The position numbers and the translations under genes were made by a program. A DNA stretch of 64,000 nt from contig CP110632.1 of NCBI GenBank assembly GCA_026210745.1, forward strand, positions 2,789,001 through 2,853,000. The letters run 5' to 3'. The notes beneath the pieces are model-generated. The model did no database searches. It was not told the origin of the DNA and saw only the letters and a list, made by a program, of their open reading frames with translations. Positions 54,988 to 64,000 of the stretch are shown here, one piece after another (positions within the stretch are counted from its first letter, which is position 1; each line of letters begins with the position of its first letter). The DNA comes from Exobasidium rhododendri (Eukaryota > Basidiomycota > Exobasidiomycetes > Exobasidiales > Exobasidiaceae).

Positions 54988-57900
54988 TTACTTCTTCGGT
55001 CTGACTGGCCGATTTGACTTCGGCATGAAGAGGCTGCTCTTCGCTTTTTCTGATGGCCCTTGTTGGGAGGAGAAGACAGGCATGCGATGGACAGGTGGCA
55101 GCCGAAGCTGGACAGGGCGAGTCGTCTGCCGCGGTAGATTGGCCACAGGTCCAGGCGGAAGGATCGGCACACCGACGCTATTGTTTGCTTTGGCTGCTGG
55201 ACGAGGAAAGGGTTGAGAGGGCCTGTTGGTATGTTGAGGTGGCCTGCGAGGTATATCGACATAGCCGTGTGGACGGACCGGTGGAGGAGCCGGTGCTTGG
55301 AAGGCACGAGCGGATGGCGCAGAAGAACGGGAAGGCTGAGACGAGGAAGGCGGCAAAGGCCGAGCGGCACCACCATTTAATGTAGTGGCAGGAGCAGCGG
55401 AAGGCCGAGGACCACCACTATTCAGGGTAGCGGCAGAAGCAGCAGAAGGCCGAGGAGCACTACTATCCAGGGTAGCGGAAAGAGCAGCAGAAGGTTCCGT
55501 AGGCAGCGGTCGCAATGGAGCGACTCTCGACGTAGGAGGAGGCCTATTTATAGGGGGCTTTTGTGCCTTCGCTGCAGCACTCGTCTGCTCCTCGAGGTGC
55601 GCTCGCTTTGCCGGCGGTGCTTCTACACCTATAGCCATGGAATCCTCCTCAGCCTTTCGTTTCGCCTTTCTCGCCTTCTTTCGCTGGTTCTTTGATTGGA
55701 TTTCTGGGTTGGTGGGAATAGGAGAAGGTGAGACTGGAGCCTTTGGTCGTGTAGGTGCTTGTACTGCTGCTGCAGGTCTTTGGAACATCTCCGTGGTCAC
55801 AGTCATGAAGCAGTCTTCCTTTCTAGCCATGTCAATAAATTTTGGCCAGATCCCTCCCGACTTTTCCAGATTACTTGCCAGACCGATGATGAACAAATTC
55901 GACTTTGCTCTTGTGATCGCGACGTTGACTCGGCGGTAATCATTCAAGAAACCGATCCCATGACTTCGAACGCAGGACAGGATGATGGCTTCCTTTTCTT
56001 GACCTTGGAACCCATCTACAGTGTTGAAGTCGACCACCTCGTCGATTCCAGCACCAAATCGTCCTTTGAACGCCCTCTTCAACTCAAAGACTTGCTCTTT
56101 GTACATCGTGACGACGCCCACCTTTCCCAGCACAGACTGATCCCCAAAGCGTCCCGCTTCTCGACGTAGTCTGCCATAGATTGCTGCAGCCATCTGCGCT
56201 TCCTCTCGATTGATAAGCGACGTACCCCTGCCGTTCGCTTCTTGACTACGACGGCAATCAAAGAAGCGAAAGGGCGCCAAGAGTGGGTCTTGATGCCAAG
56301 GCTTCTGCGTAAGGGCGGCCATTCCTGGACCGTCGGTCAACTTCCCATCGTAGAACTCTCTGCTGGGAAATTTGCTGATGCCGGGGTTCATACGATACTG
56401 AATGCTGAGCAGATTGACGTGATTCGCCGGATTGTTGAAGAGCCGGACAAAGAGCGACTTTGAGTAATTCAGCTTCTCGGCTTCCTGTGAAAGGACAGTG
56501 GGCGGTAGTTGATTGGGATCTCCTACCAAGATGCAGCGTTGACAGCCATAACGAAGCGGGATGAGCGTGTCCAATTCGACTGCTTGAGCTGCTTCATCAA
56601 TGATCACCGTTTCAAAGTCAAAGGGCAGATCGGCAATCGCTTTGTGACCAGCGCCTCCCAGAGTAGAACAGATGACATCACACGCCGACAGGATACTCTG
56701 CTCCGTGCGCTTACGATCGGCGTTCTGCTGGCGATCGACTGTCTGCTTTTGGTCTTTCACCACGTCGAGCTTCTCCATCAAATCCAGTCGAGTGGATGAC
56801 AGAGACTGTAATTCCGTGCTCAATTGAGCAATGATCTTCGAATTCATACTGGAGGCTCTTGCATTCTCTAATTCAGCTCTCTTCACGTCCTTTTTCTCTT
56901 TCAGCTCTCGGATCAGTCGGTGAATGCTGTCGACGTCCTTGACATCATCGTCGCCGCCAACGTGACTATTGGAAGTGGACGGCTTTGCCAGTCTACGCTC
57001 GACGAGTGCGTCTAATGAAAACGACTTGACCGAGACATTCATCGCTTCCTCTCGGCCTAGTCTTACAATCGCCGGCTTGACAATGTTGCCGTTCTTCAGC
57101 CTTACACCCTCATGCACTCTCTTGGCTACTTCATCCACCGCAGCATTACTCGGCGCACACAGTAGAATCTTCTTTGTGACGCCGAGACTGTTGCCTGCTG
57201 CTCCTGCACGAATAGGAACAGCAGGCGCTTTCCTCGTTTGGATAAAGTGCGCAACAAGAGAGCAGATCGTCTTTGTCTTACCCGTACCCGGCGGACCTTG
57301 GATCAGATTGAAACCCTGCTCCGCTTTAAAGGCACTGACGATCGCTTCTGCTTGGGGTTGATTGACGCCGTAGTCCGCTTGCGCCACTCTCACTTCTTCC
57401 TCGCTGAACTTTTCCCTGGACGAGCACCTGGCCTGTAGTATGCTCGGTATGAGATCGTAGTACTGCACGACCTGAAGAGCGTCGTACTCTCGATGAATGG
57501 TAACAAGAGAGAACATTTTGCCGACTTCGAGTTGCGTTCCTGACACCAGTATCGAGGTCATCCCCTGCTTGTCGTTCTCCAAGCAGCATCGTAAGGTCAA
57601 GCGATGCCCCTTCGGATCAAATTTGAACATGTCAACCTTGGCCAAGATTGTCTTCAGACTTTTGCCCGTCGAGGACGTCTGCCTTTCTCTGACGTACACA
57701 ATGTCAGACTCGGAAAAGGGATTCGCCTTGAAGAACTTCGTAGCCTCCATCGTGGCATTCAGGATGACAAACGAGTCGACAGCAGAGCGAGCAGTGATCG
57801 TCGCGTTGACCTTCACGATGTCTCCTCCACCTCTGCTGAGTTGCTCCCTTGCGCCCACAAATTCTGACCACGCTTCTAGCAGCAGCATCGGCCTAAGCGT

Positions 57901-60900
57901 TTCCACATACTCTTCCGCATTCTTGTATGTCGATCGGAGGTGATTGTAGTTGACTGCTGGTAGGTTGCTCGAAACGGGAGGCCGAACAGTATCAGAGAAG
58001 AAGTCCCAGGAGAGGATGGATCGATGAAGCGGGGAAAAGTTGGCCCTCTCCCTCAATTTTCGCTTCCTCTCCGCTTCTTCCCTCTCTCTCTGTCGTCGCT
58101 TGGCTTCCAGATCCTCGAGGAGTATAGCGCGGCGAGGAGGTGGTGCAGCTTGTATCCTTGGCTTGGATCGCATCTTGATGGGGCTCTTTTTATTGCCAGC
58201 CATATCTGCCAAGCCAATCCCTCTACTGTCTCCTTCCTCCTCGTCGCTGTCAGAGTTGCTGCTGTCGGATTCCTCTGCCGGATGCGCCCTTGACTGACCA
58301 TTCGAGGCGTCCACTGCTGCACCCGTGAATGTTCTCTTGGCACCTGGCGCCTGCGGTTCTGGCAGTTCTCTTGAGGAAGATAGATGAGCTGGTCGTGTGA
58401 AGTCGCGATTTGCAACTTTCCATTTCGAAGCGGCAGTAAAATTCTGACGCAGTTGTGCCAGTGCACCGGATCCAAATGATCGATGAGAAGACCCGTTGGA
58501 GGTAGATGTCGACACGCCAGCACTCTGATATCGATTTGACCCCGTCGTCGCGGCAGGAAAACGAGGTCCAGGTGGTACGGGAGCAGGCTTGGGTGCCGGC
58601 TTCGAGACGAACGGGACGCTCACATGAGAATCAAGAGACTGGAAGGAAAGTTTTTGTTGCTTCATTTTGCGCTGCTCCTCTGCCTTTCTACTCTCGTTGC
58701 TTTGCAAGGACAATCTTTCCGTCGGTGCTTCTATGCTGGTCTTCTTTGCTGAAATCTTTGGCACGCTTCCATGGATCAACGGTGTATCGTCGTCGTCATC
58801 GCTACGATTGCCGCCGATCTCCACCAAATCCAATTCTTCATCAGAATCGGCAATCTCGATGAAGGAGGGCGGGTCGAGCAGGTGTCGAAGGTGAGAGAGC
58901 TCTCTTGTGGTAAGGAGCGTGACTCGGTTTTCGTCATCGTCTCCATACTTGCTCTGTGCATCGATGAACTTCAACATCCTCTCTTTCACATTACTAGGCA
59001 AGCTGACTTTGCCCTTGAAATGCTGAAGTCCCTTGATAAAGTACGCTTTTGTTTCTTGGACGATTCCGAGATCGTTCATTCGAAACCAAGAGGATGCTTC
59101 TTCTAGCGGGAGTGCTGTATCCTTGAGCATGGCGGCTACCACCTCTGGCTCATCTTCACCACCATGAACAGCTGCAATCTGTACGACACTGACCTGCTCC
59201 ACCAGCTCTGAGGCGAACAGCAACACATCACGGAACCAGGAGGTCAAATCTTGTTGAGGGACAATCTTGGACCACCGCGGAGTCAATTGGAATATGATGG
59301 CGATGCTGCTACACATCAATTGCCAGATGGACGGAAGTAGTCGCCTCACATGAGCGCTCGCACTCACACTGTCCAGAAGAGAGTGCGGTGTACCGATGCG
59401 CAAGAGTCCATCAGTCTGTGAGCAAAGGACGTCCAAGATATCGGAGAAAGATCGAACCATCCATTTGGCTGCATCGTTTGCCTCCACCAGTGTCGATGCT
59501 GCCACGAGGAATGATTCGAGGTACTCCTTTATTCCTTGTAGAGCTAGAGCAGGATGGCACTGAATCAACGCTCGAAAACAGTCTCCTCGTGTCTCCGCAT
59601 CTTCAAACGTCGAACGGACAATGTTTTGAGCAGCTTTGTAAACGTCAGGCTCAGGACAGAGATTTGCCTGAATGACGCCGTTCATCGACTTGAAGCACAT
59701 TGTGTCAAGAGATTGAGAATGGCTTGCCTGAGCGCCGTAGTCTTCAGAAACATCGAGTAAGATTTGTGGCAAGTTACCTCTTGAAGATCGTAGTCGCCTT
59801 GTCAAACTCAGGAGACAAGCCTTGACTCGCTCCTTGTACGCTTGAAAGGATGGCTTCTCCTGATCCGAACTCTTTACATGAAGAAGGTGCGAGGTGATCT
59901 GTGGCTGAACATATGGCGAGAGCCGTGTCAATGGCTGCAAGAATAGGTCGACATCATCGCATGATCGAAAAGCGTTGTACGATTCTCTCCACAGGTCGGA
60001 GTTGATCCAAGGAGGAATGTCCAAGCGCTTTGCCGCATCCAGAAAGAGCTTGTCGAGCGCAGAGGACTGCTGTGATCGATCTGAGATCTTGAGCATCTTC
60101 TTGTATGACGTTTGAAGCTCAATAGTGATGGTGGAATACTCCAGGATACTCTCTGACAGATGACTGCAATCGATCTCGAAGATATCTTGTATCAATCGGA
60201 GCGCGGATTGTCGTTCTGCAGTGCCTGTAGCAATGACATCGTCTGTATTTGGTAGTTTTCCACGAAGAGCAAAGTTGGCCAACAAAGAGGCGTGAAATGT
60301 GGTAATCTGAGCGGCTATCTTGGCACTGTGAGCTGTGACGTCTGCTTCAAATTTGTCTTCTATGTGTAGAAAGTATTGCAAGAGCGAGATGGCTTGCGAG
60401 AAGGCAAATTTACGGCTATTGAAATCCACCTTGCCAAGTTGGACCGTCTCCAAGAAGAAGTATATCACTCTCTTGAAAACATCTTCAAAGACTCTCTTGC
60501 TTGCCTTTGAAGCTTCTTCCTTTTCCTCGTTGGGTTCTTCATTGAACTTCATCGAAAGAAGGCTCTTGAGAAAGGGCTTCATCCACTCAAAGAGAAGCGG
60601 GGAAGCTTCTGCTTGCAAGGCTTCCGCACGGTACTTCTTGCTGTCCAGGATGGTCGTGAGGATGACGATAGGGTATTCGCCATCTTGGTATTCCCACAAC
60701 CGAGAGCCTTTAATCTCTGACATTCTTTCAAGGAACTGGAAAATAGTACTAGCCTGGGTATTCTCTTGTGTAAGATGGGCCAGGATCATTTCCAACAGTG
60801 CTGCACCCTTCAGCACATCTGGGGCCATTTTGAGTATAAAGGCGACGCCGTTCCACTCCTTTCGCTCGATTCCCTGGCTCAGCAATTTCTTCACCGTCTT

Positions 60901-61742
60901 TGAGATTGACATCTCCGGTGACATGACGGGTATCATCGTCTGCATCTCTGCCCACGATCGTGTGCTTTGATCTTCGTCAATAGCAAAAGCAAGGAGACCG
61001 CTTGGTGCTTCTGTCATCCCGCCAAGCCTCAACTGTGTCCGCTTCATTTTCAGCATCTTATAAATGCCTTCATATTGGTGCCTAGCTGCTAGCGTTCCTG
61101 CCAATGAAAGAGACGCATAAAGCTCCGTTGGTCTTGGTGGCTTCCTATCTTGTCTATCCGATAAGTCCTTTCCTCCCAACATCTCAAGGGTACTTTTCTC
61201 CTCCCAGTCCTCTGTGAAGCATAGAAAGGTCGCAACGCTCTCCTTCGGGAAAACATGCAAAAACCTATTTGGCAAGGAGATGGTAGGTCAGATCAGTATC
61301 AAGTCTAGACTGCCCAGCATCCAAGAGCTCACATTGGACCTATCTCGTCTTTCACTCGCACATAGCCTTTGTAGCATTCGATGCAATCAATCATTGTCGA
61401 GTAAAGTCCCTTTAGCCACCTTTCTAGCACTCGATTCTTCTTTGACCGAAAGCTTACGCATTGTAGCATGCATGTCTGCAGCCGAAAGCGCAGAGCTCTT
61501 TCTCTTTCTGCGTCAGACTCGTTCGAACTGCGATCTGTTTGACACTTGCTGCATAATTGGTGAGCCTTGAAGCGCGAATCTTCATAGTCTGTGACATCGG
61601 GATTGGTAAAAACGTATTGACTGGCGACTTTCAAGAGCTTGCCGAAGTGAGTAGCATTGTGTGAATCTTCCTCTAGATTTCGAAGGAGATCGCTAATTTC
61701 TTTTTCTAGAGTAGTCTTCCCTCGTATTTCGTAGTCGGTCAT
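54988..61742 (-). CDS. SEN1: Sen1-type superfamily 1 RNA/DNA helicase
   Basis: Two exons, 61742-61333 and 61264-54988 (phase 2), give about 2228 aa. Residues 1 to ~1000 form the Sen1_N helical region. A low-complexity linker with acidic stretches follows (EIADSDEELDLVEIGGN). The helicase core starts near residue 1270. Walker A LIQGPPGTGKTKT is at about residue 1460, motif II is VIIDEAAQAVELDTLIP, motif III is CILVGDPNQLPPTV and the late motifs are DFNTVDGFQGQEKEAII and RRVNVAITRAKSNLFIIG. Sen1 unwinds RNA-DNA hybrids and drives non-coding transcription termination with Nrd1-Nab3 or by itself. The C-terminal 300 residues are Pro/Ala/Ser-rich with degenerate repeats of the form (A/S)A-TL(D/N)-xG-PRPSA. 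The gene is intron-poor, unlike its neighbours. Confidence 0.93.
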
Positions 61743-62274
61743 ACTTGCCTTCTCGCCGCCTCAAAGAGCGAGAGAGGAAAAAGGAAGAAGAAAGCGGACG
61801 CAACCGACTGATCTCGTCCATCCGCTTACACGCTGTCGTGTTTGTACACTGGTAGGAATCTTCTTCCTGAGCTCCAGCCCACTCCCGCTCTCGCCTAAGA
61901 GGGATCTAGCAGACAAGCAAAAATCAGCAGCCGTCTCAGTGCGGCACTCGCCAAGGTGAGGGTATAAGTCGATGTGACAAAGAAATGCGAGAAGCATGCA
62001 TGTCTCCCAAACTAGGTACACACTGCTTCCTACTTACACAAAGAAAAGAAAAAGCTCCACCACCAAAATGAACGAGGCTAAAATATGTATGGCCCCACGT
62101 GTGTGCGCATCGACGGCGGTGTCATCATTACCGGTAATCAAGGTTTAGTGCGGCAACAACTGGTACTCCTGTTGAATTGGACTGATTGCGACGTCTCGGC
62201 AAAGACTGTCACTCGCAGGGAAGAGGAATAGTGTCAGGTAACGCACTGAAGACTCATCTCTCGAAACCACAGCC
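61743..62274. promoter_or_regulatory. Divergent promoter region SEN1/secreted protein
   Basis: 532 bp between opposite starts. Minus-strand open frames near 61761-62021 lack similarity to anything I know. No TATA box is obvious on the plus-strand side. Confidence 0.4.
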
Positions 62275-63299
62275 ATGAAATTGGTTTCTCTTGCTCTAGG
62301 ATCACTGTTGGTCGTCCAGGGAACGTTTGCTCGACCTGCGGATCAACTTCCGTCAATCTATCCTAATCAGTCGCTGCAATGGGATCATTTCGATGAAGGT
62401 GAACACTACCGCAAGACTATAGGAGAGTTTGAGTTTGACGACGGCGATGGGAGAGGAACACCAGGCTTGCCAGGTTGGATTGACCCAAGAGAAAGCGGAG
62501 GTAGCATGCTGGACCTTGTTGGCAACGGCCTTCGAGAGCCAGTCAATGCTATCATTTCAGGTCATTCTGATCCACAGATCTTGAGCGAAGCGGGCTTGAG
62601 GGACTATGTCCGAACAATTGGTTTCTCCTTTGAATGCCTAGACTTGCATCTTGGAGGACTGCAAAGAGCGGACCTAGGAGATGGGAATGGCTGGATCACA
62701 GAGCAATTCGAGTACAGGGAAACGGAAGGTTGGGGCGCCCCCGGTAGATGGGTAGGTGCATGCTGGGAGAGCTTGTATGGTGGCAATCACTTTCGTGTCT
62801 GGAAACAGAATGGCACGATTGCAAACACGGGAGCTTGGTTCTTGGCTGTATCTAAGGAGAAGGTGAGTCATGCTAGTGTGCGGAGATGGCCGCCGGGGGG
62901 GGGGGGTGTTAAGGAGAAATAGAAAAGGGGCTCATATCAATTTCTTCACATCAGGATCTTCGACATCATCATACGATCGACACAAATGGATACAACAACG
63001 GCCGCAACTTGCTCGTGGAGGCTGCGATCCGAGGGGGACGATGGAAGATATGGAAGTGGAAAGCTAAGGTCTCTTGGAATGATGAGTTGCTGGACGCTGG
63101 CAAGAGAGGCATCAATCATGATATAGAGCAGGATGGAAGAGTGGCAGTCCTCACCGTCGAACGAGTCATCGACATTCCCTTGCTACCTGATCTCCGAGTG
63201 CGATCATTGTGGCTGCAGCAATTGCTCGAGTCACCCCTCATGACGCTCTCGTTGATCTTCAATAACTTTGCTCAGATTTTGTTCGCTCGTATACTGTAG
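62275..63299 (+). CDS. Secreted protein of unknown family
   Basis: Exons 62275-62862 and 62955-63299 join in phase 0, giving about 310 aa. Residues 1-19 are a signal peptide (MKLVSLALGSLLVVQGTFA). The body is acidic then aromatic, with a Trp/Gly-rich stretch: RETEGWGAPGRWVGACWES, GGNHFRVWKQNG, TGAWFLAVSKEK and after the intron GYNNGRNLLVEAAI and GGRWKIWKWKAKVSW. The C-terminal 60 residues are hydrophobic and end in NNFAQILFARIL. The two cysteines are far apart in sequence but could pair. The sequence layout suggests a single beta-rich domain, but I know no named family for it. The intron contains a 12-base poly-G run. Confidence 0.68.
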
Positions 63300-63403
63300 T
63301 CGCCTTTCTCCCCCTTTTCTCGTTCCGTCTTTTTTCCTCTTCTATGTGTGTATATTATAGCGAAGTCCAGGACAGCTATCTATGAAGTGCTCTACATGAT
63401 CTC

Positions 63404-63967
63404 TCAATCTCCTAGCTTGCGACCTGTACCCCATGTGTAGGTTGCCGGTTCCGCCGGAGTAGCATCACCCTTAGCCTCGTCGCCTTTCTTCCCCGCCGCC
63501 CTTCGAATCTCAGCAACCCTGCCACCACTGCCACTAGCTGTCTCCTGCTCTTCATCTTCCCCGTCGTCGTCTGACTTTTTGCTTTTTCCGGCATCATACT
63601 GACCAAAGCTAAAGGCGTTGCTCGAGCTGCCACCAGCCGCTGCTGTTCTACGAACCTGATTGGAGCTGACGTTCTTCTGCAAACCCGAGCTCACACCCCC
63701 TGTCCCAGCGGCCAAATTACTTCCTGCCGCTGTCGCTGCCGAATCAGTGGCCAATCTTCTCTGCCTCGCTTGTGCTTCGGGACTGTTTGCCGCTTGTTGA
63801 GCTAGAGCACTAGCAGCGTGATTTCTTCCAGCGATACTGTTGCTTCGCAAGGCTCTCAAACGAGCTTCTGCTGCTGCCAACATGGCTTCTCTATCAGGTC
63901 CCTCGCCTCTCCTGTTAGAAGTGCCACTGCCGCCCATCGATGTGCCACTACTACCGCCAAACGGCAT
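63404..63967 (-). CDS. C-terminal part of a protein with a Cdc48-binding SHP motif (partial)
   Basis: The frame is open from the stop at 63404 to the right edge, so the gene continues beyond the window. The first in-frame ATG here is at 63967, but residues before it (SLSATIRSW) are also in frame, so 63967 is probably internal. Visible parts are a helix REAMLAAAEARLRALRS, Ala/Ser-rich low complexity, an acidic patch and the last residues TYTWGTGRKLGD. WGxGxxLG is the SHP-box pattern that binds p97/Cdc48, as at the end of derlins and in Wss1-type proteases and Ufd1. Derlin (ER-associated degradation) and a Wss1-like protease are the two main candidates; nothing here decides between them. Confidence 0.5.
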   Translation of the reverse strand: MPFGGSSGTSMGGSGTSNRRGEGPDREAMLAAAEARLRALRSNSIAGRNHAASALAQQAANSPEAQARQRRLATDSAATAAGSNLAAGTGGVSSGLQKNVSSNQVRRTAAAGGSSSNAFSFGQYDAGKSKKSDDDGEDEEQETASGSGGRVAEIRRAAGKKGDEAKGDATPAEPATYTWGTGRKLGD

Positions 63968-64000
63968 CCAAGATCGGATTGTAGCACTAAGACTTCCTCC

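Overview
The window is a gene-dense piece of a fungal nuclear genome, most likely from a basidiomycete. Most genes are broken by short introns (about 50-110 nt) with GTGAGT or GTAAGT donors and CAG or TAG acceptors. Leaders are pyrimidine-rich, composition is near 50% GC, and the gene content is typical of filamentous or dimorphic Basidiomycota. Kexin-processed and small secreted proteins make me lean towards Ustilaginomycotina, but this is only an inference. I recognise no transposon, virus-like element, rRNA, tRNA or CRISPR array. I rebuilt the gene models by hand from splice sites and reading phase, so single exon edges may be off.

1-8.4 kb: the end of a dolichol kinase, a DUF985 cupin, a mitochondrial ACSF2-type acyl-CoA synthetase, a GPI-anchored alpha/beta hydrolase and a zinc alcohol dehydrogenase. 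8.4-11.4 kb: a gene-poor stretch with doubtful secreted frames, leading to the most unusual locus here. This is a secreted 315-residue precursor cut by nine Lys-Arg sites into repeated acidic peptides, an apparently uncharacterised kexin-processed peptide system. 11.5-21 kb: sugar transporter, DUF429 protein, SPX-domain phosphate transporter, a probable Mediator Med9 and Vps68.

21-38.7 kb: housekeeping genes. They are TFIIB, ribulose-phosphate epimerase with an unusual tail, ESCRT-III Vps20, a UbiG/Coq3-type methyltransferase, an F-box protein, a Jsn1-like RRM-PUF protein that may carry an N-terminal membrane anchor, a METTL13-like methyltransferase, the spliceosomal RBM22/Slt11 protein and a DUF7704 membrane protein.

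38.7-64 kb: ribosomal stalk protein P1, a sensor-like single-pass membrane protein, the N-terminal amidase Nta1, an importin-7/8 type karyopherin, the ribosome-biogenesis GTPase Bms1, a Cys-rich secreted protein, a very large Sen1-type helicase, a second secreted protein without a recognised family, and the C-terminal part of a protein with a Cdc48-binding (SHP) motif.

The genes are mostly unrelated housekeeping functions rather than a cluster. Several pairs share divergent promoters (cupin/acyl-CoA synthetase, Med9/Vps68, RPE1/Vps20, P1/sensor, Sen1/secreted protein). Others converge with almost no gap (phosphate transporter/Med9, Vps20/methyltransferase). Four secreted or surface products (4.9, 10.4, 53.7 and 62.3 kb) are the accessory part of the window.
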